From assembly GCA_964555935.1 (NCBI GenBank), contig CAZKUN010000025.1:1-57085 (forward strand): a stretch of DNA of 57,085 bases, in the 5' to 3' direction. The translations under genes were made by a program, and so were the position numbers. The DNA is from CAZKUN01 sp964555935. GTDB taxonomy: Bacteria > Armatimonadota > Zipacnadia > Zipacnadales > VGFC01. Shown here piece by piece: positions 16,316 through 25,325 of the stretch. Every line of letters begins with the position of its first letter. Position 1 is the stretch's first letter. The notes under the pieces were generated by a model, which searched no databases, was not told the origin of the DNA, and worked only from the letters and a program-made list of their open reading frames with translations.

Positions 16316-17668
16316 GTGATCAAACGGTTGACGTCCCCTACGACGGTGACGATCATCATGGTGGCTCTCGTGGCGTTCTTGGGAGGCACCATTACCGGCC
16401 AGCGCATCCAGCAGGAAGATCTGCTGACGTACCTGGCTAAGGTGGCCCAGCTCGTGCCTGGCGCGTTTACCTACGACACCGCTGAAACCGTCCCCGCCGC
16501 CAGCGATCTCAAGCCCCTCGCAACGTTCTGGGAAGCCCGCAAGGAACTCAAGAAACGTTTCTACCGCCCGATCGAGGACGAGACTGCGCTGACGTATGGC
16601 GCGATCCGCGGCATGCTAGCCGCGCTCGATGACCCCTATACCCGCCTCATGGAGCCCGACAGCTTCGCTCAGTTTGAGGATGAGAACGAAGGCAACTTCG
16701 AGGGCATTGGCGCCGTGCTCGGGGTCCGCGAAACGGACGAAGAGAACGGGGAGTCGGTGACCGAGGTCGTGATCTCGTCGGTCATCGAAGACGGCCCCGC
16801 CGAGAAGCGCGGTCTGCGCCCGAAGGACGTCATCATTGGCGTCGATGACGTCGCCATTCGCGGCCTGCGGCTCGACCAAGTGGTCGACCGGATCCGAGGC
16901 CCGCAGGGCACTACCGTCAAGCTGACTGTCCGCCGCGAGGAGGTCGATGAGCCGGTTGAGATCCCGATCGTCCGCGACCGCATCGAGTACCCGGTCGTGG
17001 AGACCGAGATGAAAGAGGACGGTATTGGGTTCATCCATCTGCGCCAATTCAGCCGTCCCGCCGCCGCGAAAATGCGCTCGGGCCTCAAAGACCTGATGGA
17101 CCAGGGCGCCAAAGGCATCATCCTCGACCTCTCCGGAAACGGTGGCGGACTGCTCGACACCGCCGTCGAGATCGAGAGTCTCTTCCTCGATGGCGGCGCG
17201 GCCGCCTGGATACTGGAGAAGGGCGCCGAGGACCCAGAAGTCCTCGAGGCCAACGCCGGCGTGCTCGTGCCGGAATCGATCCCCATGGTTTGCCTGGTGA
17301 ACGAGGGCAGCGCAAGCGCCTCCGAAATCCTGGCAGGCGCGCTGCAGGACCGCGACCGCGCGACGGTCGTCGGCCAGCACAGTTACGGGAAGTCCAAGGT
17401 CCAGACGATCGTCCAGCTCGGCGACAGTTCGGCGATGCTCATCACCACCGCGCTGTGGCTCACGCCCGACAAGCACGACATTGGTGAGGTCCGCGACGGC
17501 AAGATAGGCGTGATCCCCGATGTCGAGTTTGACGCATGGACGTCCGAGACCAAACTCACGGGCGGCGAATGGCACGATCTACAAGTGGAGCAAGCCGTTG
17601 AGGTGCTCCGCAAGAAAATGACCGAGGTTGGCGCGACGCCGCGTCCGGCCATCGCTGACGGTGCGTAG
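16316..17668 (+). CDS. ctpA: S41 C-terminal processing peptidase (CtpA family)
   Basis: 450 residues from the GTG at 16316, with AAGGAGA 5 nt upstream. The N-terminus has an uncleaved signal anchor (TVTIIMVALVAFLGGTITG). A PDZ domain covers about 125-210 (GLRPKDVIIGVDDVAIRGL), and the serine protease core follows. The catalytic Ser334 in GSASASE and Lys359 in SYGKSK are 25 residues apart, as in characterised CtpA enzymes. It acts in the periplasm, trimming proteins from the C-terminus; in several bacteria CtpA controls LytM-type hydrolases. Its place directly after two LytM genes fits such a role, which is inferred here. Confidence 0.93.
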   Translation: MIKRLTSPTTVTIIMVALVAFLGGTITGQRIQQEDLLTYLAKVAQLVPGAFTYDTAETVPAASDLKPLATFWEARKELKKRFYRPIEDETALTYGAIRGMLAALDDPYTRLMEPDSFAQFEDENEGNFEGIGAVLGVRETDEENGESVTEVVISSVIEDGPAEKRGLRPKDVIIGVDDVAIRGLRLDQVVDRIRGPQGTTVKLTVRREEVDEPVEIPIVRDRIEYPVVETEMKEDGIGFIHLRQFSRPAAAKMRSGLKDLMDQGAKGIILDLSGNGGGLLDTAVEIESLFLDGGAAAWILEKGAEDPEVLEANAGVLVPESIPMVCLVNEGSASASEILAGALQDRDRATVVGQHSYGKSKVQTIVQLGDSSAMLITTALWLTPDKHDIGEVRDGKIGVIPDVEFDAWTSETKLTGGEWHDLQVEQAVEVLRKKMTEVGATPRPAIADGA

Positions 17669-17711
17669 AACCGACACCTGTCACGGCCAAGAACAGCCTA
17701 ACCGGCTTCGA

Positions 17712-17745
17712 CCGTCCCCGAGCGAATCGCATCGCTCGGGGACGG
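17712..17745 (+). terminator. 14-bp perfect hairpin after ctpA
   Basis: Arms 17712-17725 and 17732-17745 are perfectly complementary (CCGTCCCCGAGCGA / TCGCTCGGGGACGG) with a 6-nt loop. Only a weak T-rich stretch (TGGTTTG) follows. It is either an intrinsic terminator or an intercistronic mRNA element, since the next start codon is only 30 nt downstream. Confidence 0.65.
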
Positions 17746-17775
17746 TGGTTTGACGGGAGCTTCGGGGGAGTCCAC

Positions 17776-18798
17776 TTGGAAAACGGCGAAGTCATCGATC
17801 GACGAGCGACGCGGCTCAAGGCGACGGTCGGCTTCTTTCAACGCGCGTTCTTCGTCTCGCTCGCCTTCAACATCCTCCTGGCACTCGTAGTCGTGCGCGG
17901 ATGCGTTGCCCGCGACACGGCGCGAGCGATTCTGGTTGACGGCGACATCGTCTGCCTCGTCCGTAGCGAGCGCGCGGCCAATGAAGTTCACGAGGCCGTC
18001 CTCGCGGCGAAGAGGGGCGATTTTCCGGGCCAGGCCAGCTTCGCGGAGAATTGGTCGGATCAAGAGTGGCCCGCCAAGGGCGAGAACATCCTCACGACCG
18101 ACGAGGCCGTCGACGTCCTCAGCCCCAAGCTCAGCGTCCTTGTCGAGGGTTTCGCGATACAGGTTGACGGCCGCACGATCGTCGCCATGCCCACGCAAGA
18201 GTCGGCTGACGAGGTGCTCAATACGCTGAAAGCTCAGTTCATCAGCGAGGGCGAGACGCTGCTTGAGCCGCAGGGGTTTGAGGTCGAGCCGGCGGTGGCC
18301 CCGGCGCAGGTCCCGCCCGGCGACATCGTCGACGACATCCACACCGCCGCCGACGAACTCATGCGCGGCACCACCGTGCCGACCGCCTATGCGGTGAAGG
18401 CAGGCGACACGCCCTTCACCGTCGCCGAGGCCAACGGCATGACGCTGGCCCAGCTCTACGAGCTAAACTCCGGGCTGGAGGAGAAGGCCCAGAGGAACGA
18501 CGTCCACCCCGGCGACAGTTGGTCCATCGCCGCCGAGCGCCCGCGCGTCATCGTCCTCACCCGGAAAGAAACAACCCGCGTCGTCCCCATCCAGCCGAGC
18601 GTCGTCAGCGAGGGGCGCCCCGATCTCGCGGCGGGCGAAGTCGTCGTCGCGCGACAGGGCGTTGCGGGCGAGAAGAAAGAGTGGATCCAGGCCACGTGGC
18701 GCAACGACCACCTCGTCCAGGAGTCTGTTCGCGTGACCAAGTCAGAGGTGATGACCGAGCCCATCGACAAGCGCGTCCTCAAAGGCCCGGCGCGATAG
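17776..18798 (+). CDS. Membrane-anchored LysM-G5 domain protein
   Basis: 340 residues from a TTG at 17776 supported by GGGGGAG 6 nt upstream. A basic N-terminus and one span (AFFVSLAFNILLALVVVRGC) anchor it. The extracytoplasmic part contains a segment resembling the DUF348/YabE type (VDVLSPKLSVLVEGFAIQVDG), a LysM-like domain (YAVKAGDTPFTVAEANGMTLAQLYELN, ~residues 195-255), and a C-terminal G5 domain (VIVLTRKETTRVVPIQPSV...GVAGEKK...). LysM and G5 both bind glycan or peptidoglycan. No catalytic domain is seen, so a peptidoglycan-binding scaffold is likely. A DUF1638 gene follows 10 nt later. Confidence 0.85.
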   Translation: MENGEVIDRRATRLKATVGFFQRAFFVSLAFNILLALVVVRGCVARDTARAILVDGDIVCLVRSERAANEVHEAVLAAKRGDFPGQASFAENWSDQEWPAKGENILTTDEAVDVLSPKLSVLVEGFAIQVDGRTIVAMPTQESADEVLNTLKAQFISEGETLLEPQGFEVEPAVAPAQVPPGDIVDDIHTAADELMRGTTVPTAYAVKAGDTPFTVAEANGMTLAQLYELNSGLEEKAQRNDVHPGDSWSIAAERPRVIVLTRKETTRVVPIQPSVVSEGRPDLAAGEVVVARQGVAGEKKEWIQATWRNDHLVQESVRVTKSEVMTEPIDKRVLKGPAR

Positions 18799-18808
18799 GA
18801 GACCCGCC

Positions 18809-19543
18809 GTGCGGTACCAACTCATCGCGTGTGAGATCATGCTCCGGGAGACGGCTTACCGCGCCGCTCTCTCAGAAAATGTCATCGACCTCCACTACAT
18901 GACCAAGGGTCTCCACGACAACCCCGACAGTCTCCGCGACGCCGTGCAGGAACGCATCGACGAACTCGACCCTCTCCCCCACGACGGCGTGTTGCTCGGC
19001 TACGCGCTCTGCAGCAACGGGCTCGCGGGCGTAACCGCCCGCAGCACCCCCATCGTGATTCCGCGCGCTCACGACTGCATCACCCTCTTCCTCGGATCCA
19101 AGGAAGCCTACGCCAAGCACCACGCCGAGAAGCCTGGCACGTACTACTACAGCGCCGGCTGGACCGAGCGAGACGCGGCCCACGCCGAACGACGTCCCGC
19201 CGACGGCGCGGGGCTCGACCAGAGCTTCGAGGAAATGGTCGACAAATACGGTGAGGACAACGCGCGGTTCCTGATGGAGTTTCAGAACCAGTGGGTCGAG
19301 AACTACACGACCGCCGCCTACATCCGGATGCCTCTGAACCCCCCAGCCGCGGTCGAAGCCGAGGCCCGTAAAGCGGCGGCGACGCACGGCTGGGAGTTTG
19401 AAACCATAGACGGCGACGACCGTCTGATCCACGCGCTCGTAGACGGCGAGTGGGACGAGGACGAGTTCCTCATCGTGCCGCCTGGGCAGAGCATCTCGCC
19501 GTCCAACGACTCAACCGTCCTCACCACTGTCTCGCAGGCCTGA
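18809..19543 (+). CDS. DUF1638 domain protein
   Basis: 244 residues from the GTG at 18809 (AGGAG 7 nt upstream). It matches the DUF1638 pattern: an N-terminal IACEIMLRE, LHYMTKGLHDNPDSLRDAVQERID, the core GYALCSNGLAGVTA, and PIVIPRAHDCITLFLGSKEAY. Conserved Cys and His residues (Cys in IACE, LCSNG and HDC; His in RAHDC) could form a metal or cofactor site. It is soluble. DUF1638 proteins are known mostly near corrinoid and methyltransferase genes, but none occurs here; it sits between a LysM-G5 gene and ispH. The biochemical function is unknown. Confidence 0.8.
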   Translation: MRYQLIACEIMLRETAYRAALSENVIDLHYMTKGLHDNPDSLRDAVQERIDELDPLPHDGVLLGYALCSNGLAGVTARSTPIVIPRAHDCITLFLGSKEAYAKHHAEKPGTYYYSAGWTERDAAHAERRPADGAGLDQSFEEMVDKYGEDNARFLMEFQNQWVENYTTAAYIRMPLNPPAAVEAEARKAAATHGWEFETIDGDDRLIHALVDGEWDEDEFLIVPPGQSISPSNDSTVLTTVSQA

Positions 19544-19589
19544 CGCCTCAAATCTCCCGCACAACGCCTGGTTGAGGAGACCCAACCTA

Positions 19590-20438
19590 ATGGACATCAT
19601 CATCGCCGATCACGCGGGCTTCTGCTTCGGAGTCCAGCGCAGCATTGAAATGGCCGACAAGGCCCTCGCCGAGCGCGGCGAAATCCGGTGCGTTGGGCCG
19701 CTGATTCACAACAAGCAGGTCGTCGCCGAACTCGAGGCCGAGGGGTTCCGAGTCGTCGACTCCATCGAGGACGTCCCCGACGCGGCGGCGACGATGATCC
19801 GCGCCCACGGCACCGGCCCCGCGGCCTACGAAGACGCATCCGAGCGAGAGATCACTCTCATCGACGCAACCTGCCCCTTCGTCCAACGCGCCCAAAGAGC
19901 CGCGGCCGCCATGGCCGAAGATGGCTATCAGGTCCTCGTCGTCGGCGAGCGGGAACACCCGGAAGCGCGCGGGATCGTCGAGCATTCCGGCGGGCGGGCG
20001 CGTGTCGTCCAGGAGCCCGCGGAGATCGACGACCTGGAACTCAAGAAACGGGTCGGCATCGTCGCCCAGACCACGCAGAACGCGGAGAAAGTCGCGGAAG
20101 TCGTGACGAAAGTGATCCCTCACGCGAGTGACATCAAGATCGCCAACACCATCTGCGACGCGACCAGCCAGCGCCAGACCGCCGCCCTTGCCGTGGCCAA
20201 ACAGGCGGATCTCATGCTCGTGATCGGCGGCCGCCACAGCGCCAACACGACGCGCCTGGCCGAGATGTGTGGCGCCACCGGCACTCCGACGCATCTCATC
20301 GAATCGGCCCACGAAATCCGGCCGGACTGGATCTCCGGAGCGCTCTGCGTCGGCGTTACGGGTGGCGCATCCACGCCGGTGAGCGCCATCTCCGCCGCCG
20401 TTGCGCGAATGAAAGAGCTGGCAGACACAGAAGCCTAG
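19590..20438 (+). CDS. ispH: 4-hydroxy-3-methylbut-2-enyl diphosphate reductase (LytB)
   Basis: 282 residues. I chose the ATG at 19590, with GAGGAG about 10 nt upstream, over the in-frame TTG at 19572. The three [4Fe-4S] ligands are present as Cys12 (FCFGV), Cys95 (DATCPF) and Cys189 (TICDAT), matching the family positions. His40, His73 and the HPE motif (His123, Glu125) are also conserved, with the GGRHSANT substrate loop. The enzyme makes IPP and DMAPP in the last step of the MEP pathway, supplying undecaprenyl carriers among other products. Confidence 0.97.
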   Translation: MDIIIADHAGFCFGVQRSIEMADKALAERGEIRCVGPLIHNKQVVAELEAEGFRVVDSIEDVPDAAATMIRAHGTGPAAYEDASEREITLIDATCPFVQRAQRAAAAMAEDGYQVLVVGEREHPEARGIVEHSGGRARVVQEPAEIDDLELKKRVGIVAQTTQNAEKVAEVVTKVIPHASDIKIANTICDATSQRQTAALAVAKQADLMLVIGGRHSANTTRLAEMCGATGTPTHLIESAHEIRPDWISGALCVGVTGGASTPVSAISAAVARMKELADTEA

Positions 20439-20457
20439 TGCAAAGAGGAGCCTAACC

Positions 20458-22557
20458 GTGAAGCTAGCCATCCCGGGCATCGCAATCTCCATGCTTCTGG
20501 TCTGCGCGGCGGCGGCGGCTCAACCCGCCGCGGACGAATTCGTCGCTGGCGACCGCGCCTCATTCTTGCGTCTCCTGAAGCTCGACCAGCCCGATCTTGC
20601 CGGGGTGAAGGCCGCCCTGGACGCGGGCGATGTCGACGCCGCGAGCGCGGCCTACGCTGCCCACTTCCGCGCCAAAGCGCTGACATCTCCCCTGCTGCCG
20701 GACTGGGCGAACCGCACCCGCGATCCCAACTACGACACGTCGAGCGCCGATGCCCTGCTCGCGGGACACTTGCGCGACGGCTACAGCGTCTACGATCTCC
20801 CGCCCGAGGGGCTCGACTGGCACGACTCTCCCCTCTCGTGCGTCACCCGCTTCCCGATCTTCAGCACGCTTCGCGCCTCCATTCACAACTCGCAGGATCC
20901 GCAATACGCGCGCTGGACGGTCGACCACATTCTCGACTACATGCGCGCCTATCCCATCGAGGAGTTCGCCGGCAAGCGCACGACCGAGGGTTGGGTCAGC
21001 CACACCGTCGTCGCCAAACCATGGTACTGGTGCATGATCCCCAACCGGCTGCGCGAGCTGCCTCAGACGTTGGCGCTGCTCCGCCTCCGGCCAGGGATCA
21101 CCGACGACGAACTCCTGTCCATCCTCCAGCGCATCTACGAGGAGACCGCCTACATGCGCTTGGAGATCCAGGCCTGGGTCGACCGGCGACACAACGGTGG
21201 GGGTGCGATGGTGGAGGCGATGGCCTGCTCGTGCGCCGTGCTGGAGGACTTCCAGCAGGCAGACGAGTGGCTCGCCTTCGACGCCGGCTTGGTGGGGCAG
21301 TATCTCGACGAGGCTTTCTACCCGGACGGCATGTGCGTTGAGCTGACGACCGCATACTCGGCGAGCGTCTCGAGCATGGGCCAGCGCATGGCTTACGCGC
21401 TGCGCGAGCAGGACGCGATCCAGGAACGGAAGGACAAGCTCGCCGCCATGATCACCAGCATGGTGGCCATGGGCAGTCCCACTGGCATGTTGCCGTCCTT
21501 TGGCGATCTCTATGCGAGCGAACTCAGCCGCTACATCAACGCGCCGCTGGCCGAGTGGCTCGACATGCCTTGGGCGCCGGCAGCGGTGAAACACGACGAG
21601 CCCGAGCCGCCCTTCCTGAACTGGCCCGTCGATGGTCAGGATCAGTGGTCGGGCTACTTCACGATGCGGAGCGGCTGGGACGAGGACGCCCGTTTCATGG
21701 CCATCGATGGTGGCCCGTGGGGCACCACGCACCAGCACGGGGACAAGCTCAGCTTCTCGCTCACCGCGCTTGGCGAGCGTTTCATCATCGACCCATCCGG
21801 CACCAAATACGCGAGCAACACGGAGGACGCCTTCATCGGTGGGCAACCATCCGGCTTCCTGCACAACACCATCACCGTCGATGGCGTCGATGAGTACCAC
21901 AGCGAGGGCACCGTCGCCGAGAGCACGGAACCCATCAGCAACCGTTGGGAAAGCGGCGACGGCCACACGCTGTTCGTGTCCGATTACTCCTTCGCGCCGG
22001 TCAAACCGATCACGTGGGAGCGGCGCGTGCTATTCGTCGACGGCGCGTTCTGGCTGCTCCAGGACGTGCTGACCGGCGACCAGCCCGCGGCAACGGTCGA
22101 GCAGAACTTCCAGTTCGAGAAGGACACCGAGGTCGCGCTCCAAGGCAACGTCGTCGTCGCCACGGCGCCCGGCGGCGCTCGTCTGATGCTCATCCCGCTC
22201 GATGGCGATCTCGAGCCCAGCATCACGATCGGCGACAAGGCGCCCCACACAACCTACTGGCCCAGCGGCAAGCCGACGACCACGCTCCGCAGCGAGGACG
22301 GCCATGACCAGAAGCATGGTCGTGGCTGGACCGGCCGTAGCGGCCCAAAGCTGATGCCCGCGCCCGCCGTGACATACGTGGGTGACGCCGACCTCCCCGC
22401 CACCCTCACTCTAGCCATCGTGCCCCTCCGGCCGGGAGAAGAGCCACCCGAGATCACCTCCGAGCGCGAGGGCGATGTGACCCATTGGACGCTCCCCACG
22501 TCGGGGGCTCCCCTGAGGTTCACCACATCGCTGGAGGGCTGCGACGTCGAGGGGTGA
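20458..22557 (+). CDS. Secreted heparinase II/III-like protein
   Basis: 699 residues from the GTG at 20458 (AGAGGAG upstream). A signal peptide ends near AAAAQ-PAAD. An alpha/alpha-toroid domain (~50-370) includes HNSQDPQYARW, EGWVSHTVVAKPWYW and VDRRHNGGGAMVEA. A heparinase II/III beta-sandwich domain follows (SGYFTMRSGWDEDARFMAIDGG, THQHGDKLSFSL, FIIDPSGTKYA, HNTITVDG), with the conserved His in THQHGD. It is predicted to be an extracytoplasmic polysaccharide lyase acting on acidic glycans. It starts 19 nt after ispH, an odd operon neighbour. The substrate is unknown. Confidence 0.88.
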   Translation: MKLAIPGIAISMLLVCAAAAAQPAADEFVAGDRASFLRLLKLDQPDLAGVKAALDAGDVDAASAAYAAHFRAKALTSPLLPDWANRTRDPNYDTSSADALLAGHLRDGYSVYDLPPEGLDWHDSPLSCVTRFPIFSTLRASIHNSQDPQYARWTVDHILDYMRAYPIEEFAGKRTTEGWVSHTVVAKPWYWCMIPNRLRELPQTLALLRLRPGITDDELLSILQRIYEETAYMRLEIQAWVDRRHNGGGAMVEAMACSCAVLEDFQQADEWLAFDAGLVGQYLDEAFYPDGMCVELTTAYSASVSSMGQRMAYALREQDAIQERKDKLAAMITSMVAMGSPTGMLPSFGDLYASELSRYINAPLAEWLDMPWAPAAVKHDEPEPPFLNWPVDGQDQWSGYFTMRSGWDEDARFMAIDGGPWGTTHQHGDKLSFSLTALGERFIIDPSGTKYASNTEDAFIGGQPSGFLHNTITVDGVDEYHSEGTVAESTEPISNRWESGDGHTLFVSDYSFAPVKPITWERRVLFVDGAFWLLQDVLTGDQPAATVEQNFQFEKDTEVALQGNVVVATAPGGARLMLIPLDGDLEPSITIGDKAPHTTYWPSGKPTTTLRSEDGHDQKHGRGWTGRSGPKLMPAPAVTYVGDADLPATLTLAIVPLRPGEEPPEITSEREGDVTHWTLPTSGAPLRFTTSLEGCDVEG

Positions 22558-22561
22558 GGCG

Positions 22562-23239
22562 ATGGTGCTGAGGGACAACCCATTCGAGGGACTGACCGCG
22601 GACTCTCTCGCGCCCATCTACGAGTGGCCCGAGGAGGCGCTGCGCTTCCTCGCAGGACAGGCGGACTGCCTGCACGTAACCGGCGATTGCGGGATGGGCA
22701 AGACCACGCTTCTGCAACAGATCGAGCACCGCATCCGGAGCCAGGGCGAGAGCGTCACGTACACGTGCATCCCACTCGATGGAACGATCAACCTGACTCA
22801 GGTATGCCCGGGAACGGTCGCGCTGCTCGACGAGACCGACCGTCTGAGCGCTCCGACTCTACGCGACATCCTGACCGCGCTGTGGGATGAGGGCCACCGG
22901 CCCGTCCTGGCCGGGCACAAGAAGCAGCTCCGGGAGATCCGTCGCGCGGGCTTCACGACACTGCATCTCCCGCTCCGCGCGGTCAGGTCATCAGAAGCGC
23001 TGGCACGCATCTTCACGCGACGGATTGACGTGTCGTCGGGAGGTCCAACTCACCCCTACGAGCTGACGCCCGGGGCCACTAACGCGCTGCTCCACCACTC
23101 CCAAGGCAACGTCGAGCGTTGCCTCCAGATCGGCTACGAGGTCTTCGAGGACCTCGACTCGCCGCGCGCGATCTCCGCAGCCGACATCGCGACGGCTGCC
23201 GCCGACCTCGAGCAGGCTATTGCACCCGCTGAGGCGTGA
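22562..23239 (+). CDS. AAA ATPase, ExeA/TniB-like
   Basis: 225 residues starting 4 nt after the heparinase stop. An N-terminal NPFEGL segment resembles ExeA-type AAA proteins (which begin with NPF). Walker A is GDCGMGKTT (~residues 41-49) and Walker B VALLDETDRL (~88-97); a sensor-like segment (RPVLAGHKKQLREI) and a C-terminal winged or helical lid follow (TPGATNALLHHSQGNVERCLQ). It is soluble. No transposase, secretion or pilus partner lies nearby, so the client is unknown. The 3' end overlaps the convergent gene by 23 nt. Confidence 0.75.
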   Translation: MVLRDNPFEGLTADSLAPIYEWPEEALRFLAGQADCLHVTGDCGMGKTTLLQQIEHRIRSQGESVTYTCIPLDGTINLTQVCPGTVALLDETDRLSAPTLRDILTALWDEGHRPVLAGHKKQLREIRRAGFTTLHLPLRAVRSSEALARIFTRRIDVSSGGPTHPYELTPGATNALLHHSQGNVERCLQIGYEVFEDLDSPRAISAADIATAAADLEQAIAPAEA

Positions 23240-24680
23240 CGATGAACGGCACGCGCAGGCGCTTGTCGAACCAAAGCGGGATGTCCAACCGGACGCACGC
23301 AACCCACTCGAGCTTCACGTAACGCCCCACGTAGCTCGCCGGCCCGGAGTCCGGCACCGTCACCTGGACCGGGAAGCAGACGGGCTGGTCGGGGGTCAAC
23401 GCGCCCTCGTGGATTGTCTGTTCCTGGATCAGCACGATCTTCTCATCCGAGCCCGCGCCGTGAACTCGACACCCCACCCAACACAGCACCCCGCGACAGT
23501 CCACCGTCTCCTTCGTCTGCACCCACAGGCTGAACTCTCGCGTCTCGCCAACCGCCATCACCGGCGTCTGATCGATGGACGCGCCATCCGTGGCCTGAAG
23601 CGTCGCCCACGCCTCGCCCAGTTTTGCCTGGCCGGCAGGCGGCTTGGTAGCTGCGAGCCAATCGGCCGCGACGTAGAGATTTTCCGACATCCCCCCGTCG
23701 AGTTCGGCGGCAATCTTCGGCCTAACGGTCACTGACACGCGCTTCTTCACATCCGGGCAGTAGCCCGGCACGGGCGCGCGCGCCTCGAGGCTCCACTCGA
23801 TGAAGTTGTTCCGCCCCTTGTGCGATGGGATCGCGTGGGCGGGGATTGGAATCTCCACGCGAATCTCGACACCTTCGCCAGGCATCGCGGGCTTCCCGGG
23901 TATCTGGAAGATCTGCTCGTGCAATGCCTTCCGGTAGTGAGAATCCGACGTCCCTCCGCGCGAGATCGCGTGCTCCTGACACTTGATCTTGATCGTCCCC
24001 GCGCCCACGGTGATCGGCTTCTTCGCTCGGATCACGACGCCCCACGTCACCGTCTCACCCAAGCCCACCGACGGTTCGGGATCGACCTCCAACTCGTAGA
24101 ACGATTCCGCGACCTTCGCCCGGATTACGAAGAAAACCACAAATGCGATTATCAGCGCCACCACGCCGCCAATGACCGCAAACGGGATCAGGGCCCCCGG
24201 ACCCATTCGGCGCATCAGCGCGAACGCGAGGATCATCATGAAGAAGAAGATCCCGCCGACGACTACTGCCACGATCAGACACGCAGGGCTCGTTGCCGCC
24301 GGCTTGGGCGTGGTTGGCGTCGGTTGCGCCACGGGTGGGGGAGCCGCAGTTGGCTCGGCCTCAACTGCAATCGGCTCGGGCTCGGTCCGCACCTGCGGCT
24401 CATCAACCGCCTCCGGCATTTCAGCCGCCGGCGGCGGCTCCCATACCGGTGGCCGCACGGGCTCATCCGGCGGAGGAATCGATTCATCCGGCGGCGCCTC
24501 ATCCGCGACTGCCTCAGGCTCCAGCGGTGGTATCGGCGGCGGCGCGGGAGGCGTGTCGAAATCCTGCTCCGGCGGCGCAATCTCGGCGCCATCCAGCGAC
24601 TCCTGGCAGTGCGAGCATGTCGTCACGATCAACGACTTGTGATTCCGAGCCCCACAGTGTGGGCACAGCACATCAGCCAT
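23217..24680 (-). CDS. Zinc-ribbon membrane protein with arrestin-like C-terminal domain
   Basis: 487 residues from the ATG at 24680, supported by GAGGAGG 6 nt upstream; the upstream frame extension is rejected. An N-terminal zinc ribbon has two CxxC pairs (CPHCGARNHKSL...CSHC). A ~100-residue Pro/Glu-rich linker leads to two spans (CLIVAVVVGGIFFFMMILAFAL and IPFAVIGGVVALIIAFVVFFVI). The C-terminal ~270 residues are beta-rich and resemble arrestin/Spo0M-like sandwiches (IKCQEHAI, IEWSLEARAPVPGYCPDVKK, ASYVGRYVKLEWV). This last resemblance is an inference. The ribbon is likely cytoplasmic. Function unknown. Confidence 0.7.
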   Translation of the reverse strand: MADVLCPHCGARNHKSLIVTTCSHCQESLDGAEIAPPEQDFDTPPAPPPIPPLEPEAVADEAPPDESIPPPDEPVRPPVWEPPPAAEMPEAVDEPQVRTEPEPIAVEAEPTAAPPPVAQPTPTTPKPAATSPACLIVAVVVGGIFFFMMILAFALMRRMGPGALIPFAVIGGVVALIIAFVVFFVIRAKVAESFYELEVDPEPSVGLGETVTWGVVIRAKKPITVGAGTIKIKCQEHAISRGGTSDSHYRKALHEQIFQIPGKPAMPGEGVEIRVEIPIPAHAIPSHKGRNNFIEWSLEARAPVPGYCPDVKKRVSVTVRPKIAAELDGGMSENLYVAADWLAATKPPAGQAKLGEAWATLQATDGASIDQTPVMAVGETREFSLWVQTKETVDCRGVLCWVGCRVHGAGSDEKIVLIQEQTIHEGALTPDQPVCFPVQVTVPDSGPASYVGRYVKLEWVACVRLDIPLWFDKRLRVPFIVTPQRVQ

Positions 24681-24977
24681 GATCGACCTCCTCAAGACTA
24701 CCAACAGCTTCCGCCGAAGTCTCGCTCCAACCTGCTGCGACTCTCGTTCAGGGCCGCGCCACGCGCGGACGATCCGCTGAGCGGCATGCAGTAATCGCCG
24801 ACGCTCACTCATCGACAGATTTTGGACATTAAGGTCGTATTAGGCAGGGACGATCAGCGCCGCCGGCCAATTGGGTGATTGCCACGCGAGTTGGACCGGT
24901 GCCATGTTGCTGACCGTGCGGCGATGGTTCGACGCTAAGATGTGCGATATCTCTGGAGGCTCATCCGAAAGGAGTCG

Positions 24978-25211
24978 ATGGAAGGCGTGAAACAGAAGCT
25001 CAACCCGACGGTCATCGTTGTCGTGCTGGTGGTGGTGTTAGCCGTCATCGCCCTTATTGGCTGGAAGGTGATGGGAGTCGGAGGCGGCGAGAGGGAAGAG
25101 GAGTTGCCGAGCGACGTGCTGCCCGACGAAGCGGCGCAGGGGATGGAGCAGATGGAGCAGGAGTTGAAGCAGGCCGAGCCGGGAGCGCTGGACCCGGCGC
25201 CCAAGCTGTGA
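24978..25211 (+). CDS. Small bitopic membrane protein
   Basis: 77 residues from the ATG at 24978. AAAGGAG lies just 3 nt upstream, so the GTG at 24987 is a realistic alternative; the GTG at 24942 lacks an RBS. One span (PTVIVVVLVVVLAVIALIGW) is followed by a Gly/Glu-rich tail with a short amphipathic helix. Small proteins of this form often sit beside prepilin genes, and here one starts 115 nt downstream. Function unknown. Confidence 0.6.
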   Translation: MEGVKQKLNPTVIVVVLVVVLAVIALIGWKVMGVGGGEREEELPSDVLPDEAAQGMEQMEQELKQAEPGALDPAPKL

Positions 25212-25325
25212 TTAGGCTGGCTGACGACGGCATCAGCGTGGCATGCAGTCGCCGCATCTTACTCGCACATTCGTCTTCGAGACATCCGACGGTCCCGCAA
25301 ATCCACAACTGAGGGGGTGCCCGAC

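Noticed and set aside
20560..21966. 468-codon minus-strand ORF opposite the heparinase gene
   Set aside because: Antisense shadow; no recognisable domain, while the plus strand encodes a full heparinase-like protein.
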